NCBI GenBank assembly: GCA_022821585.1
Contig: JAJEDI010000055.1
Span: 266,725-330,724 of the forward strand
Reading direction: 5' to 3'
Length of the DNA stretch: 64,000 bases
DNA from: Caldilineaceae bacterium
Lineage (GTDB): Bacteria; Chloroflexota; Anaerolineae; Caldilineales; Caldilineaceae
Below, in pieces: positions 27,105 through 35,938 of this stretch. Position numbers and translations under genes: made by a program. Numbering within the stretch: position 1 is the first letter of the stretch; each line of letters begins with the position of its first letter. The notes under the pieces are model-generated. The model saw only the letters and a program-made list of their open reading frames with translations, was not told where the DNA came from and did no database searches.

Positions 27105-28123
27105 GCTTCACTCCGCTCGGGCCCCAACGGCCGGGCCAGGGGTCCTGATAACGCCTTGCTCATCAGCTCAATCGCACTTTTCACGTCTGCCGGGTCCATC
27201 AGCGCCGCGGGGGTATGAATGTAGCGGCACGGCACCGCTACCGCCACTGCGGGCACGCCCTCGCGTGCCAGGTGAATGGTTCCCACGTCCGTTCCCCCGA
27301 CTCCGGGCTGCTTGATCTGCCAGGGAATGTTGTGGGCGGTCGCCGTCTCCGTCAGGATTCGGACAAGCCGCCGGTCGGCATGCGCGCTGCGGTCCATCAC
27401 CGATATCGAAGGACCCTTTCCCAGCTCGGTCGTCGGGCTGAGGTCATCCTGTTTGGGAAGATCGTCGGCCACCGTGCCTTCAAGCGCTACCGCGACATCC
27501 GGCTCGACCGCGTAGGCGGCCACCCCGGCGCCGCGCAGTCCAATCTCTTCCTGGACCGTGAAGGCTCCGACAAGCTCACACGGGAAATCGCCTTTCATCA
27601 GCTCGGCCAGAATGAAGCAACCTACCCGGTCGTCAAATGACTTACCCTTCAGGAGCCGTCCGTACTCCTCATATTCGCTCTCGAAGGTAATCATGTCGCC
27701 CGGCGCGATACCCCCTGCGCCGCCGGTATCGATCAGGAGGTCGGAAATCGGCACGACGCGCTTTCCCGAACGGGCAGCATGCGGCGCACGCATGATGACA
27801 CCGGGCACCGACTGCGCCCCGATTGTTACTCGTTTTCCCGGCAGAATTCGCGGATCGAGGCCGCCCACGCTGCGAAACTTCACCGTACCGTCCGCATTGG
27901 TCCGCATGACCATCCCGCCCACCTCGTCCATATGCGCGGCGAGCATCACACGTTGTGTCCCCGCGGCGTCCGATCTCCCCTTGCGGACAATCAGGTTGCC
28001 GATCGAGTCGACCGTCAATTCCTCCACGTGCGCGGCCAGCTCCTCCCGCAAAATGGCCCGAACCTCGCTCTCATGTCCCGCAACCCCGCGGGCCCTGGAC
28101 AGTTTCTCGAGCAGTTCATTCAT
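27101..28123 (-). CDS. M42 family metallo-aminopeptidase (copy 2)
   Basis: 340 residues from the ATG at 28123 (MNELLEKLSR); a TTG at 28147 would add eight residues. Motifs: AAHMDEVGG, SFDDRVG, VQEEIGLRG and YIHTPAA. At the position where copies 1 and 3 have AIDVT or ALDVT (a metal ligand Asp), this copy reads ALEGT, so a Glu replaces the Asp. Glu is also known at this position in some M42 members, so activity is expected but specificity may differ. It lies between copies 1 and 3; copy 3 ends 54 bases upstream of this start. Confidence 0.92.
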   Translation of the reverse strand: MNELLEKLSRARGVAGHESEVRAILREELAAHVEELTVDSIGNLIVRKGRSDAAGTQRVMLAAHMDEVGGMVMRTNADGTVKFRSVGGLDPRILPGKRVTIGAQSVPGVIMRAPHAARSGKRVVPISDLLIDTGGAGGIAPGDMITFESEYEEYGRLLKGKSFDDRVGCFILAELMKGDFPCELVGAFTVQEEIGLRGAGVAAYAVEPDVAVALEGTVADDLPKQDDLSPTTELGKGPSISVMDRSAHADRRLVRILTETATAHNIPWQIKQPGVGGTDVGTIHLAREGVPAVAVAVPCRYIHTPAALMDPADVKSAIELMSKALSGPLARPLGPERSEA

Positions 28124-28176
28124 GGCAGAAATCTTTGTGTGCGGCAAAACACGCCTGAATCGAATGCTTCCCGCAG

Positions 28177-29259
28177 CTACGACTCGCTGTCAAGCGCTAG
28201 GGCGGACAGGTCATCTGGCAGTTCACAGATCGTCTCGGCCAGCAGACGCGCGCTCCGGTCGATGTCCTTGAGGACGACCGTCTCCGCCGGTGTGTGCATG
28301 TTGCGAATCGGAACCGAAATCAGCGCGGTCGGGATGCCTGACTGCGAGACCTGCATCGCCCAGGCGTCGGTGCCGGAGTTTCCCGGCAGTACCTCATTCG
28401 TATAGGGAATTTCGTCTCGTTCAGCCGCGTTAACGAGAAACTCTCTTAAAACGGGATGCATGTTCGGCCCCAGCCCGATGGCCGGTCCGCTTCCCATTGG
28501 CAGGGCCTCATCGGGTGATGCCCCCGGCTGCTCCGCGTACGTTACGTCGAGTGCGATCCCCACGTCGGGCGCCACATGAAACGTCGCCGTCTTGGCCCCG
28601 CGCAACCCAATCTCCTCCTGCACCGTGACCACGGCCGCGACATCCCAACCGTGGCTGCGGCCCTGCAGAATGCGCAACGCCTGCAGCAGAACGACGACCG
28701 ACACGCGATTGTCGAAGGCTTTGCCGGTAGCGTGTCCGTTACCCAGACTATCGGCGCTGCGGCGGATCGAAATGAAATCGCCTACCGATACGTGCTCTGC
28801 CAGCCTGTCGGCGGCCAGTCCCACGTCGATGAAAAGATCCGCTTGGGCAAAGGGTTTCTCCCGCTCCTCCATGGAGAGAACGTGGGGCGGCCTGCTGGCG
28901 ATCAGTCCCGGCAAATCGGAGCGGCCGTGAACGGTAACTTCCTGGGCCGGCAATGCCCCCAGGTCTACGCCGCCAACCGGCGCGAAACGCAGAAAGCCCT
29001 TCTCCAGCCGCGTGACGATCAGCCCGATCTCATCCATGTGCGCGGCCAGCATCACCCGCTTCCCGGACGAGTTGTGACCGCGCCTGAGACCAGTCAGGTT
29101 ACCCAGCGTGTCGGTATGCAGTTCATCAACGAGAGGGGCCAGATGGTCGCAGACACGGGCGCGAATCCGGTCTTCTTGTCCGCTGACGCCGGGGATCTCG
29201 CTCAACTCCTTCAGCAGCGAGAAGGTGTCAGTTTCAGGTGCCTTGTTTTCGCTGTTCAC
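28177..29259 (-). CDS. M42 family metallo-aminopeptidase (copy 3)
   Basis: 360 residues from a GTG at 29259 that shares one base with the stop of the preceding zinc-ribbon gene (TAGTG), giving coupled translation; an upstream in-frame GTG at 29289 would overlap that gene by 31 bases. Motifs: AAHMDEIG, AFDNRVS (Asn instead of the second Asp in the pair), VQEEIGLRG, ALDVTYA and NMHTPAE. Several residues differ from copies 1 and 2 around the active site, so the three may cut different peptides or form a mixed oligomer. Confidence 0.9.
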   Translation of the reverse strand: MNSENKAPETDTFSLLKELSEIPGVSGQEDRIRARVCDHLAPLVDELHTDTLGNLTGLRRGHNSSGKRVMLAAHMDEIGLIVTRLEKGFLRFAPVGGVDLGALPAQEVTVHGRSDLPGLIASRPPHVLSMEEREKPFAQADLFIDVGLAADRLAEHVSVGDFISIRRSADSLGNGHATGKAFDNRVSVVVLLQALRILQGRSHGWDVAAVVTVQEEIGLRGAKTATFHVAPDVGIALDVTYAEQPGASPDEALPMGSGPAIGLGPNMHPVLREFLVNAAERDEIPYTNEVLPGNSGTDAWAMQVSQSGIPTALISVPIRNMHTPAETVVLKDIDRSARLLAETICELPDDLSALALDSES

Positions 29260-29471
29260 TATCCGCCGGGGACCGCAAGCTGCGCGCACTGGCCAAAGAG
29301 AGGAAGCACAAAAATCAACCCGACCACAATCCAGACCCAGACAGGCATGCCGAGTATCATCAGGCGGCGCTTCGGCTTGTTCTCTACAGGTCGCGGCAAT
29401 ACAGCCTGGCAGCGCCAGCAGACTTCCTTGTCATCGGGATTCCAGGTTCCGCATTCGGTGCAGTCGGACAT
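29259..29471 (-). CDS. Small zinc-ribbon membrane protein
   Basis: 70 residues from ATG 29471 (a TTG at 29489 adds six). N-terminal zinc ribbon CTECGTWNPDDKEVCWRCQ with two CxxC pairs, a basic linker (KPKRR), then one membrane helix (about 40-58). It is the first gene of the M42 operon and overlaps copy 3 by one base. Such ribbon-plus-helix proteins are common but not functionally defined; the link with the peptidases is by position only. Confidence 0.8.
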   Translation of the reverse strand: MSDCTECGTWNPDDKEVCWRCQAVLPRPVENKPKRRLMILGMPVWVWIVVGLIFVLPLFGQCAQLAVPGG

Positions 29472-29615
29472 ACGGCTACCACGTGTCAATCTGGTCGAGA
29501 ATGGCCTGCTTCATGCTAACACAGTTAAGAGGCGTGGGCAAACGGTTGCCCAAAATGTGTGCATCCCAAATAGGACATAATGATCGTATTCTTACTGTGG
29601 CAAGAAAGCCGCGTT

Positions 29616-29982
29616 CGATTCCAGTTTCAATCTCTCGCAACTGAGGCGCCGCCACTGAACACTGCAGTTCTGGGCGGTCGGCCGCAAGCGGCCTCCCTTG
29701 GGCGGGGGCTCCGCCCCCGCAACGCCCCCCCTCCTACAACATGCCTCGCCGACCTGGTGTCGATATTCGTAACAGGTGCCCAGTCGAAAGAGTGTCGCCA
29801 AGCAGCGTCCCCTCAGTCCCATGAATTCCCCGTAGGTGCTGGCCTTGTGCCTGCCCTCGCCCCCCCAGTCAACGGCCCCGAATATAAAATAGACCCATCA
29901 CCTGCCCTGCGTCTCTCCCAAATCCGGTAAACAGATCCAGTCACCGCCGGCACGTATTCCCAGCCAGACCGTTCCCAGCCCA
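29616..29982. repeat. Dispersed GC-rich hairpin repeat, copy B
   Basis: Aligns with copy A (1346-1728). First hairpin GGCCGC-AA-GCGGCC at 29680-29693, second GCGGGGGC-TCC-GCCCCCGC at 29702-29720. Relative to copy A the first stem has different bases but is still perfectly paired. It lies between the divergent start of the M42 operon and the end of the ABC exporter genes. Homology with copy A seems to stop near 29982. Confidence 0.75.
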
Positions 29983-30143
29983 ATACCAAGAATCATGCAA
30001 AATACGCAGTCTGCCCGAACTCTTCCCGAACTTCGACTGAGGCAGGCTGACTAGGGCTCGTTGACCTTTGGCTGAACAGCGATCTGCGTGAGCAAAGTGC
30101 GGCTGATCCCCCTTTCACGCAAGGGAAATTGTAGTAGCCCTAC

Positions 30144-30223
30144 GTGTTCTTCGCGGCCCTTCGTGGCCCTTCGTGGATAAAAGGTGTTCTTCGCGCCGCT
30201 TCGCGTGCCTTCGCGGATCGATC
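30144..30223. repeat. Tandem pair of imperfect 40-bp repeats
   Basis: Two adjacent units start at 30144 and 30184, each of the form GTGTTCTTCGCG, then two variants of CTTCG(T/C)G, ending CGGAT or TGGAT. The short TTCGTGG/TTCGCGG core also recurs within each unit. It lies just downstream of the ABC exporter operon (which ends at 30250, minus strand). Function unknown. Confidence 0.7.
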
Positions 30224-30249
30224 GGTCTTTCTTCTCACGAGATTCACGC

Positions 30250-31047
30250 CTACATCCGCACTTGAATCGCGCTGCCGCTCTCATAACGTCGCAGCCCACG
30301 GTAAAAAACAAAGACGGCCAGAACGAGGAAAACCGCGCCGCCGGCGCAGATCTGGGCTAGCTGCAACAGATCAAACCTGCGCACAAACTCTGCCGGCAGT
30401 GCCCCGATGAAGGCCGCCGGAACCAGCGTAAACAGGAACAGCTTGGCTGTGCCGTCAAAGAGAGTAATCGGGTAGAGAGAGAAAGTGACAATCGCATTGA
30501 ACGCGTGCCTCGTCAGCAGGCTTGTATTGCCAATCCAGAACGTAAGACTCTGTACCAGGACAAGAAAGGAGATGAGTACAACTATAGACGCCAGGCAGCC
30601 CAGCGTGAAGCGCAGTAACATCAGGCCCCCAAACGAACCGGAGAAGTAGATTGCGGCGCCAAAGCTGAACAGACCGTATGTGAAGTCCCCCGCTGATGAC
30701 GCGTTGCTCCTGCTGGCCAGAGCATGCAGGAGAACGGGACGCGGCAGCGACAGATAGTAGTCCATCTGACCGTTGGCGATCAACGACGACAGTCGGACCG
30801 AATTCCCGAACAGGTATGTACCGGCTCCGAAACCGGTCGCGACGACGCCGAACAGGAACAGCATGTCAACCAGGTCCCAACCATTAATCTCTTCGAAGCG
30901 CGCAAAGAATATGATCCAGAAGACGAAATAGATGGCGTTGTTGAGCATCATTCCAATCACCTGCGTCAGGAATGAGACACGGTACTCCATCGCGCTCAAA
31001 AGATTCGTCTTCCACAACGCCACAACAAATGAGAGCTGACGTCCCAT
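30250..31047 (-). CDS. ABC-2 type exporter permease (PF06182-like), second subunit
   Basis: 265 residues with six predicted membrane helices (about 25-47, 60-80, 110-135, 140-165, 175-200 and 228-250). It resembles the DUF990/ABC2_membrane_6 family, usually encoded as two permeases with one ATPase, as here. It starts 3 bases after the stop of the other permease gene. Substrate unknown; related systems have been linked to export of lipids or antimicrobial peptides, but nothing here decides this. Confidence 0.83.
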   Translation of the reverse strand: MGRQLSFVVALWKTNLLSAMEYRVSFLTQVIGMMLNNAIYFVFWIIFFARFEEINGWDLVDMLFLFGVVATGFGAGTYLFGNSVRLSSLIANGQMDYYLSLPRPVLLHALASRSNASSAGDFTYGLFSFGAAIYFSGSFGGLMLLRFTLGCLASIVVLISFLVLVQSLTFWIGNTSLLTRHAFNAIVTFSLYPITLFDGTAKLFLFTLVPAAFIGALPAEFVRRFDLLQLAQICAGGAVFLVLAVFVFYRGLRRYESGSAIQVRM

Positions 31048-31050
31048 GGC

Positions 31051-31905
31051 TCAACCCCCGTTTATGACCAGCCGCGCCACCACCCGGCGGTAGATCACCC
31101 AAACTATTCCGCCGACAACGGCCAGCCATATGCACTGCTGCAGGAAGACGTGCCCCAGCCGCGCCAGGCTCGGTTCGACGAACAGACGGGCCGGCCCGTA
31201 TATGATCCAGGCGAACGGCAAATTGAGCGAGATCGTCTGCAGCCAGGCCGGGAAGAAATCAAGCGGAATCAGCACCCCGCCCAACAGCAGCAGGAACTTC
31301 TGGTAGATCCAGCGGAAGGCATTTGTTTCCTCGACAACAAACGCACTCAGGCCGATCAGCGCCGAAAAGCAGAAGTCCAGCAGCCAGGAAAGGACCACAG
31401 CCGCCCCTGCGAATATCCATCCCGCAATCCCCGGCGGCGGGCCTACCATCAGCCAGACAACTGCGCTACCAATCAGGAGGTTGCCGCCAAAGGCCAGAAG
31501 GCTGTCGCCCAGCCCGGAGGCGAAGTGATAGAGGATGAAATTGAACGGCTTGTTCAGCAAATAGGCGACGCTGCCATCCTTCACCTGCTCCGAGAATGTC
31601 TCTGACAGGTCATGCTTGCTCAACATGACCGCCTCCGCCATCATCAGGTACCACATAGTGTCCGCCAACGTCAGCCCGGCGATAGAGCTCGCGCCCACCG
31701 CGCCGTACGTAACCCGCCACAGGTTCATGAAGATCCACATGAAGAGGACGATCAGCAGGCTTCGCCCCAGCAAGTCGATCGGGTAGGCAAGGCTGTTCAG
31801 CAACTGCGTGCGAAAGACGGCCCAGTATTTTCCGGCCACGGCCGCTGACGAATGTTCACGTACGCGACCTTCGCCGGTCAGAGCGCCTGCCTCCTTGCTA
31901 CGCAC
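31051..31905 (-). CDS. ABC-2 type exporter permease (PF06182-like), first subunit
   Basis: 284 residues with six hydrophobic segments starting near residue 40. The conserved LLNKPFNFILYHFASGLG after the second helix pair is typical of the family. The first 25 residues are hydrophilic; a start further in is possible. It lies 2 bases after the ATPase gene and 3 bases before the second permease gene, so the three form one operon and probably one transporter with two different membrane subunits. Confidence 0.83.
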   Translation of the reverse strand: MRSKEAGALTGEGRVREHSSAAVAGKYWAVFRTQLLNSLAYPIDLLGRSLLIVLFMWIFMNLWRVTYGAVGASSIAGLTLADTMWYLMMAEAVMLSKHDLSETFSEQVKDGSVAYLLNKPFNFILYHFASGLGDSLLAFGGNLLIGSAVVWLMVGPPPGIAGWIFAGAAVVLSWLLDFCFSALIGLSAFVVEETNAFRWIYQKFLLLLGGVLIPLDFFPAWLQTISLNLPFAWIIYGPARLFVEPSLARLGHVFLQQCIWLAVVGGIVWVIYRRVVARLVINGG

Positions 31906-31907
31906 TT

Positions 31908-32894
31908 CTAAACCTCCGTACGCGCGTAAATGGCGCTGATCACTTCTTCGAGTGACGGCTCTGAAACCGTTACGTCAGCCAGGCTGCCCGCCGCCGCCAG
32001 GCCGCTGATCACCGGCTCCACCGGCGTGACCCGCGTGTCAAAGCGCATTTTGGCCCCGTATCGCCCCACCTTGACCATCTCCACGCCCGGCAAGCTGAAG
32101 TCCGGCGCCAGCTGCTCGTTGTAGCGCACGTCGACAGTCTTGACCGTCAGATAGCGCCGCTTCAGGGCCGATACCTTGTCTCTATACACAATCTCACCGT
32201 GATTGACGATGATAACGCGCCTGCACAGCGTCTCGATGTCGCCGGCATCGTGACTCGTAAGCAGCACCCCTACGCCCTCCATATCGTTCATGCGCTGGAT
32301 CGTCATGCGCAGCCGCTGCTTGGCCACCACGTCGAGACCGATCGACGGCTCGTCCAGCAGAAGAACGCGCGGCCGGTGCAGCAGCGAGGCCGCAACTTCA
32401 CACCGCATGCGCTGGCCCAGCGACAGCTTCCGCACCGGCGTCTCCAGCAGCTCCTCTATCTCGAATGCCTCCGCCAGGAAGGAAATACGCCGCTTCAGAG
32501 AGCTGTCGTCGATTTCGTAGATCTTGCCGAACAGGTAAAACGTATCCACCGCCGGCAGGTGATACCACAGCTGAGGACGTTGACCGAAGACCGAGCCGAT
32601 CTGAAAGGCAAGGGCCTGGCGATCCTGCCAGGGCACATGGCCCAGTACGGCCGCCTCGCCGCTGCTTGGATGCAGAATGCCCGTCAGAATCTTGATGGTG
32701 GTCGACTTGCCCGCACCATTGGGGCCGATGAAACCCAGCAGCTCACCATCCTCCATCTCGAACGAAAGCCCGCGCACCGCCTCGATCGACTGGTATGTCG
32801 GCCGCCACAGCGCGCGCAGACTCCCCCGCAGACCGGCAGATTTGCGCTTCATTTGAAAGGTCTTACGCAGATCGCGTACTGATATAGCGGGCAT
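31908..32894 (-). CDS. ABC exporter ATP-binding protein
   Basis: 328-residue ATPase. Walker A GPNGAGKST near 58-66, signature LSLGQRMR near 158-165, Walker B VLLLDEPSIGLD near 178-189, and the switch His in LLTSHD. The insertion of about 25 basic residues before EAVRGLSF and a C-terminal extension of about 85 residues (from about 245) are typical of the ATPases paired with PF06182 permeases. It is the first gene of the three-gene minus-strand operon, divergent from alaS. Confidence 0.92.
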   Translation of the reverse strand: MPAISVRDLRKTFQMKRKSAGLRGSLRALWRPTYQSIEAVRGLSFEMEDGELLGFIGPNGAGKSTTIKILTGILHPSSGEAAVLGHVPWQDRQALAFQIGSVFGQRPQLWYHLPAVDTFYLFGKIYEIDDSSLKRRISFLAEAFEIEELLETPVRKLSLGQRMRCEVAASLLHRPRVLLLDEPSIGLDVVAKQRLRMTIQRMNDMEGVGVLLTSHDAGDIETLCRRVIIVNHGEIVYRDKVSALKRRYLTVKTVDVRYNEQLAPDFSLPGVEMVKVGRYGAKMRFDTRVTPVEPVISGLAAAGSLADVTVSEPSLEEVISAIYARTEV

Positions 32895-33084
32895 ATTTCC
32901 GTGTCCGACCCGAATGACGACTGGACGACTTCAGTCCAAGCATACAGCTGGAAATGTCATCAAAGTTCCGACTTCGACCCCTCCTGTGGCCATTATTAGC
33001 GCGGATCGCCATCATCACCAAGATGAAGACGGTATGAACTGAATGCGGACCCCGTGCGGTTTCCCTAAACGGCTCTGAATTTGC

Positions 33085-33090
33085 TAAAAT
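33085..33090 (+). promoter_or_regulatory. Candidate -10 box for alaS
   Basis: TAAAAT about 90 bases before the alaS ATG; the -35 region is poor. The leader holds no convincing T-box: an ACCGCG is present but not the conserved AGGGTGGNACCGCG. Confidence 0.3.
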
Positions 33091-33178
33091 CGGCAGCAGT
33101 CCGTACGTCCGGAGGCATGGGATTAACTCCTGTCCTCATAACCGCGTTATTGTCTGTCCGAACCAAGCGAGGCGTCCG

Positions 33179-35878
33179 ATGAAAAGTCTTTCAACTTTCG
33201 AGATTCGAAAACTGTTTCTCGAGTACTTCGAGGAATTGAATCACCAGGTCGTCGACAGCAGTAGCCTCGTGCCTGCAGACGATCCGACGCTGCTTTTCGT
33301 CAATGCCGGTATGGTGCAGTTCAAGGACGTCCTCTTGGGCCTGGAAAAGCGGGGCTACAACCGCGCCACCACCTCCCAGAAATGCCTTCGCGTAAGCGGG
33401 AAGCACAACGATCTGGAAAACGTCGGCCCCAGCCCGCGGCATCACACTTTCTTTGAGATGCTGGGCAACTTCTCCTTTGGCGACTACTTCAAGCGTGATG
33501 CAATTCGATTTGCCTGGCATCTACTCGTCAATGAGTTGGGCCTCTCCCTCGACCGCCTCTGGTTCTCAGTCTATGTCGAAGACGACGAGGCCGAAGAACT
33601 CTGGAGAACTGTCGGCGCGCCGCCTGAACGCATACTGCGTTTCGGCAAAAAGGACAACTGGTGGGAGATGGGCGATGTCGGCCCCTGCGGGCCCTGCTCC
33701 GAGATCCACTACTACTGGGGCGACCTTGAAGACCAGGTCGCGGACGGCGTCAACGTGGATGACGAATACCTGGAGATCTGGAATCTGGTCTTCATGCAAT
33801 ATGAACAACGCGAGCCCGGCGGCGAACTCATCCCTCTCCCCAAGCCCAGCGTGGACACCGGCGCCGGCCTGGAACGACTGGCCTCAATTCTGCAGGGCAA
33901 GGACAACAACTACGATACCGACGCCTTCACGCCCATCATGGATCGCATCCAGGAACTCCTCGGTCACTCTGACGACCAGCGTCAGGAGCATCTGGTCGGC
34001 TACCGTGTCATCGCCGACCACGGCCGTTCCATCACTTTCCTGATCAGCGATGGTGTGATGCCGGGCAATGAGGGCCGCGACTACGTCGTCCGCATGATCC
34101 TGCGCCGCGCCGCCCGCTTCGGCAAGCTGATTGGATTCGAGGAGCCTTTCCTGGCCGAGATCTGCCGCATTGTCATCGCCGAGTTCGGCGAGCACTACAG
34201 CGTGTTGCAGGCTAACGAGGACTTCATCGTGCAGACCGTAACTGCCGAGGAGGAACGATTTCAGCGTGCACTGACCACCGGATTGTCTCTCCTCGAAGGC
34301 CTCATGGATCGTTTGCGCGCCGGTGAAACCCGTATCATACCTGGCGAGGACGCCTTCCGCCTCTGGGACACCTACGGCTTCCCCCTGGACATTACACGCG
34401 ACGTGGCCCAGGAAAACGACTTCGAAGTCGACGAGGCCGGTTACCAGACTGCCCTCGAACAACAGCGCCGGCAATCAGGCAGCGACCAGCACTGCGCGAC
34501 CGCCGATGTTTCCGTCTACGTGACCCTGCTGGAGGAACTGCGAGCCCGCGACCTTCTCGGCGCCGACGGCGTGCGCCAGCTGATCTACGAAGACGCCGAG
34601 GATGCCGAGACCACCGTCATCGGCCTGGTAAAGGACGGCCAGTCAGTCGACCAGGCGCACGCCGGCGACGAGGTCGAGCTCATCCTCCCCGAGACGCCCT
34701 TCTACGTCGAGAGTGGTGGCCAGGTCAGCGACACAGGCGAAATCGAATACTTCCCCGAAGAGTTGCAAAGACCGGTCTGGTCGGTACACGTCCATTCCAT
34801 GCGGCGCCCGATTCCCGGCCTCACTATCCATGTGGGCGAGGTCGCGAGCGGCACGGTAAAGGTCGATGATCCCGCCTACGCTCTCATCGACACCGAACGC
34901 CGCTGGGACATCATGCGAAACCACACCGCCACCCATCTGCTTCACTCCGAGCTGCGCGGCCACCTGGGGGAGCATGTGCGCCAGAGAGGCTCCCTGGTGG
35001 CGCCCGACCGGCTGCGATTCGACTTTTCCCACCCGCAAGCCGTCAGTGCAGACCAGCTGCGTGCCATCGAGCAAGCCGCCAATCAGGCCGTACTTGCCAA
35101 CTACCTCATCAAAGACCGCTGGACCGCCTTTGACCGTGCCGTGGCCGAAGGCGCGCTGGCCTTCTTTGAGGAGAAATACGACGACACGGTACGCGTTATT
35201 TCGATTGGCGACGGCAGCGAAGCCGTCTCACAGGAGCTATGCGGCGGCACCCACGTGGGAACTACAGGCGAGATTGGTCCGTTTCTCATTACAAGTGAAG
35301 GTAGCAGCGCCGCCGGCGTGCGCCGCATCGAAGCGCTGACAGGACGCGCCGCCCAGGCCGTCTTGGCCGATCGACTGTCCGCGCTCGACACGGTCGCGGC
35401 CGGGCTGCGCGTACAACCGGAACAGACCGTGGAGGCAGTGCACCGGCTGCAAGAACAGAACCGCCAGCTTGAACGTGAACTGGAGCAGACACGCGCCAAG
35501 CTCAGCCGCCAGCAGAGCGAGACCCTGTTAGGCCATGCAGTGCGCCTGAACGGCCTCGCCGTCCTCGCCGAGCAGGTGGAAGCGAACGACGTCGATGCCC
35601 TGCGCCAGATGACCGACTGGTTCCGCGACAGGCTGGGCAGCAGCGTCGTCGTCCTCGGTTCAGTCATAAACGAAAAACCGATGCTGGTGGCCGCGGCCAC
35701 CGACGACGCCATCGAAAAGGGCATCCACGCCGGTAACCTGGTTCGTGACGCGGCCAGAATCGTTGGCGGCGGCGGCGGTGGGCGCCCCAACATGGCCCAG
35801 GCCGGCGGGCGTCACGCCGACAAACTGCCCGAAGCCCTGGGTCAGGTGGCCGGCTGGGTCGAGGCCAGCCTTGGCTAA
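33179..35878 (+). CDS. alaS: Alanyl-tRNA synthetase
   Basis: Charges tRNA-Ala and clears mischarged Ser or Gly. 899 residues with all domains: class II catalytic core (motif 1 around LFVNAGMVQFKD, motif 2 near QKCLRVSGKHNDLENVG, and GAGLERL of motif 3 near 225); tRNA-recognition helical region; editing domain with zinc ligands His582 and His586 (HTATH) and Cys688 with His692 (CGGTH); and C-Ala domain ending in the Gly-rich GGGGGGRPNMAQAGG. Length and motif order are standard. It is preceded by a 280-base gap shared with the divergent ABC operon. Confidence 0.97.
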   Translation: MKSLSTFEIRKLFLEYFEELNHQVVDSSSLVPADDPTLLFVNAGMVQFKDVLLGLEKRGYNRATTSQKCLRVSGKHNDLENVGPSPRHHTFFEMLGNFSFGDYFKRDAIRFAWHLLVNELGLSLDRLWFSVYVEDDEAEELWRTVGAPPERILRFGKKDNWWEMGDVGPCGPCSEIHYYWGDLEDQVADGVNVDDEYLEIWNLVFMQYEQREPGGELIPLPKPSVDTGAGLERLASILQGKDNNYDTDAFTPIMDRIQELLGHSDDQRQEHLVGYRVIADHGRSITFLISDGVMPGNEGRDYVVRMILRRAARFGKLIGFEEPFLAEICRIVIAEFGEHYSVLQANEDFIVQTVTAEEERFQRALTTGLSLLEGLMDRLRAGETRIIPGEDAFRLWDTYGFPLDITRDVAQENDFEVDEAGYQTALEQQRRQSGSDQHCATADVSVYVTLLEELRARDLLGADGVRQLIYEDAEDAETTVIGLVKDGQSVDQAHAGDEVELILPETPFYVESGGQVSDTGEIEYFPEELQRPVWSVHVHSMRRPIPGLTIHVGEVASGTVKVDDPAYALIDTERRWDIMRNHTATHLLHSELRGHLGEHVRQRGSLVAPDRLRFDFSHPQAVSADQLRAIEQAANQAVLANYLIKDRWTAFDRAVAEGALAFFEEKYDDTVRVISIGDGSEAVSQELCGGTHVGTTGEIGPFLITSEGSSAAGVRRIEALTGRAAQAVLADRLSALDTVAAGLRVQPEQTVEAVHRLQEQNRQLERELEQTRAKLSRQQSETLLGHAVRLNGLAVLAEQVEANDVDALRQMTDWFRDRLGSSVVVLGSVINEKPMLVAAATDDAIEKGIHAGNLVRDAARIVGGGGGGRPNMAQAGGRHADKLPEALGQVAGWVEASLG

Positions 35879-35938
35879 GAGGCGCACAGACTGTGCCCGC
35901 CGCAACTGCAATCCTGACTCCAGGGTCGTGACATTCCG

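Noticed and set aside
33061..33178. T-box riboswitch upstream of alaS
   Set aside because: Only ACCGCG is seen; the conserved T-box sequence and a terminator/antiterminator pair are missing.
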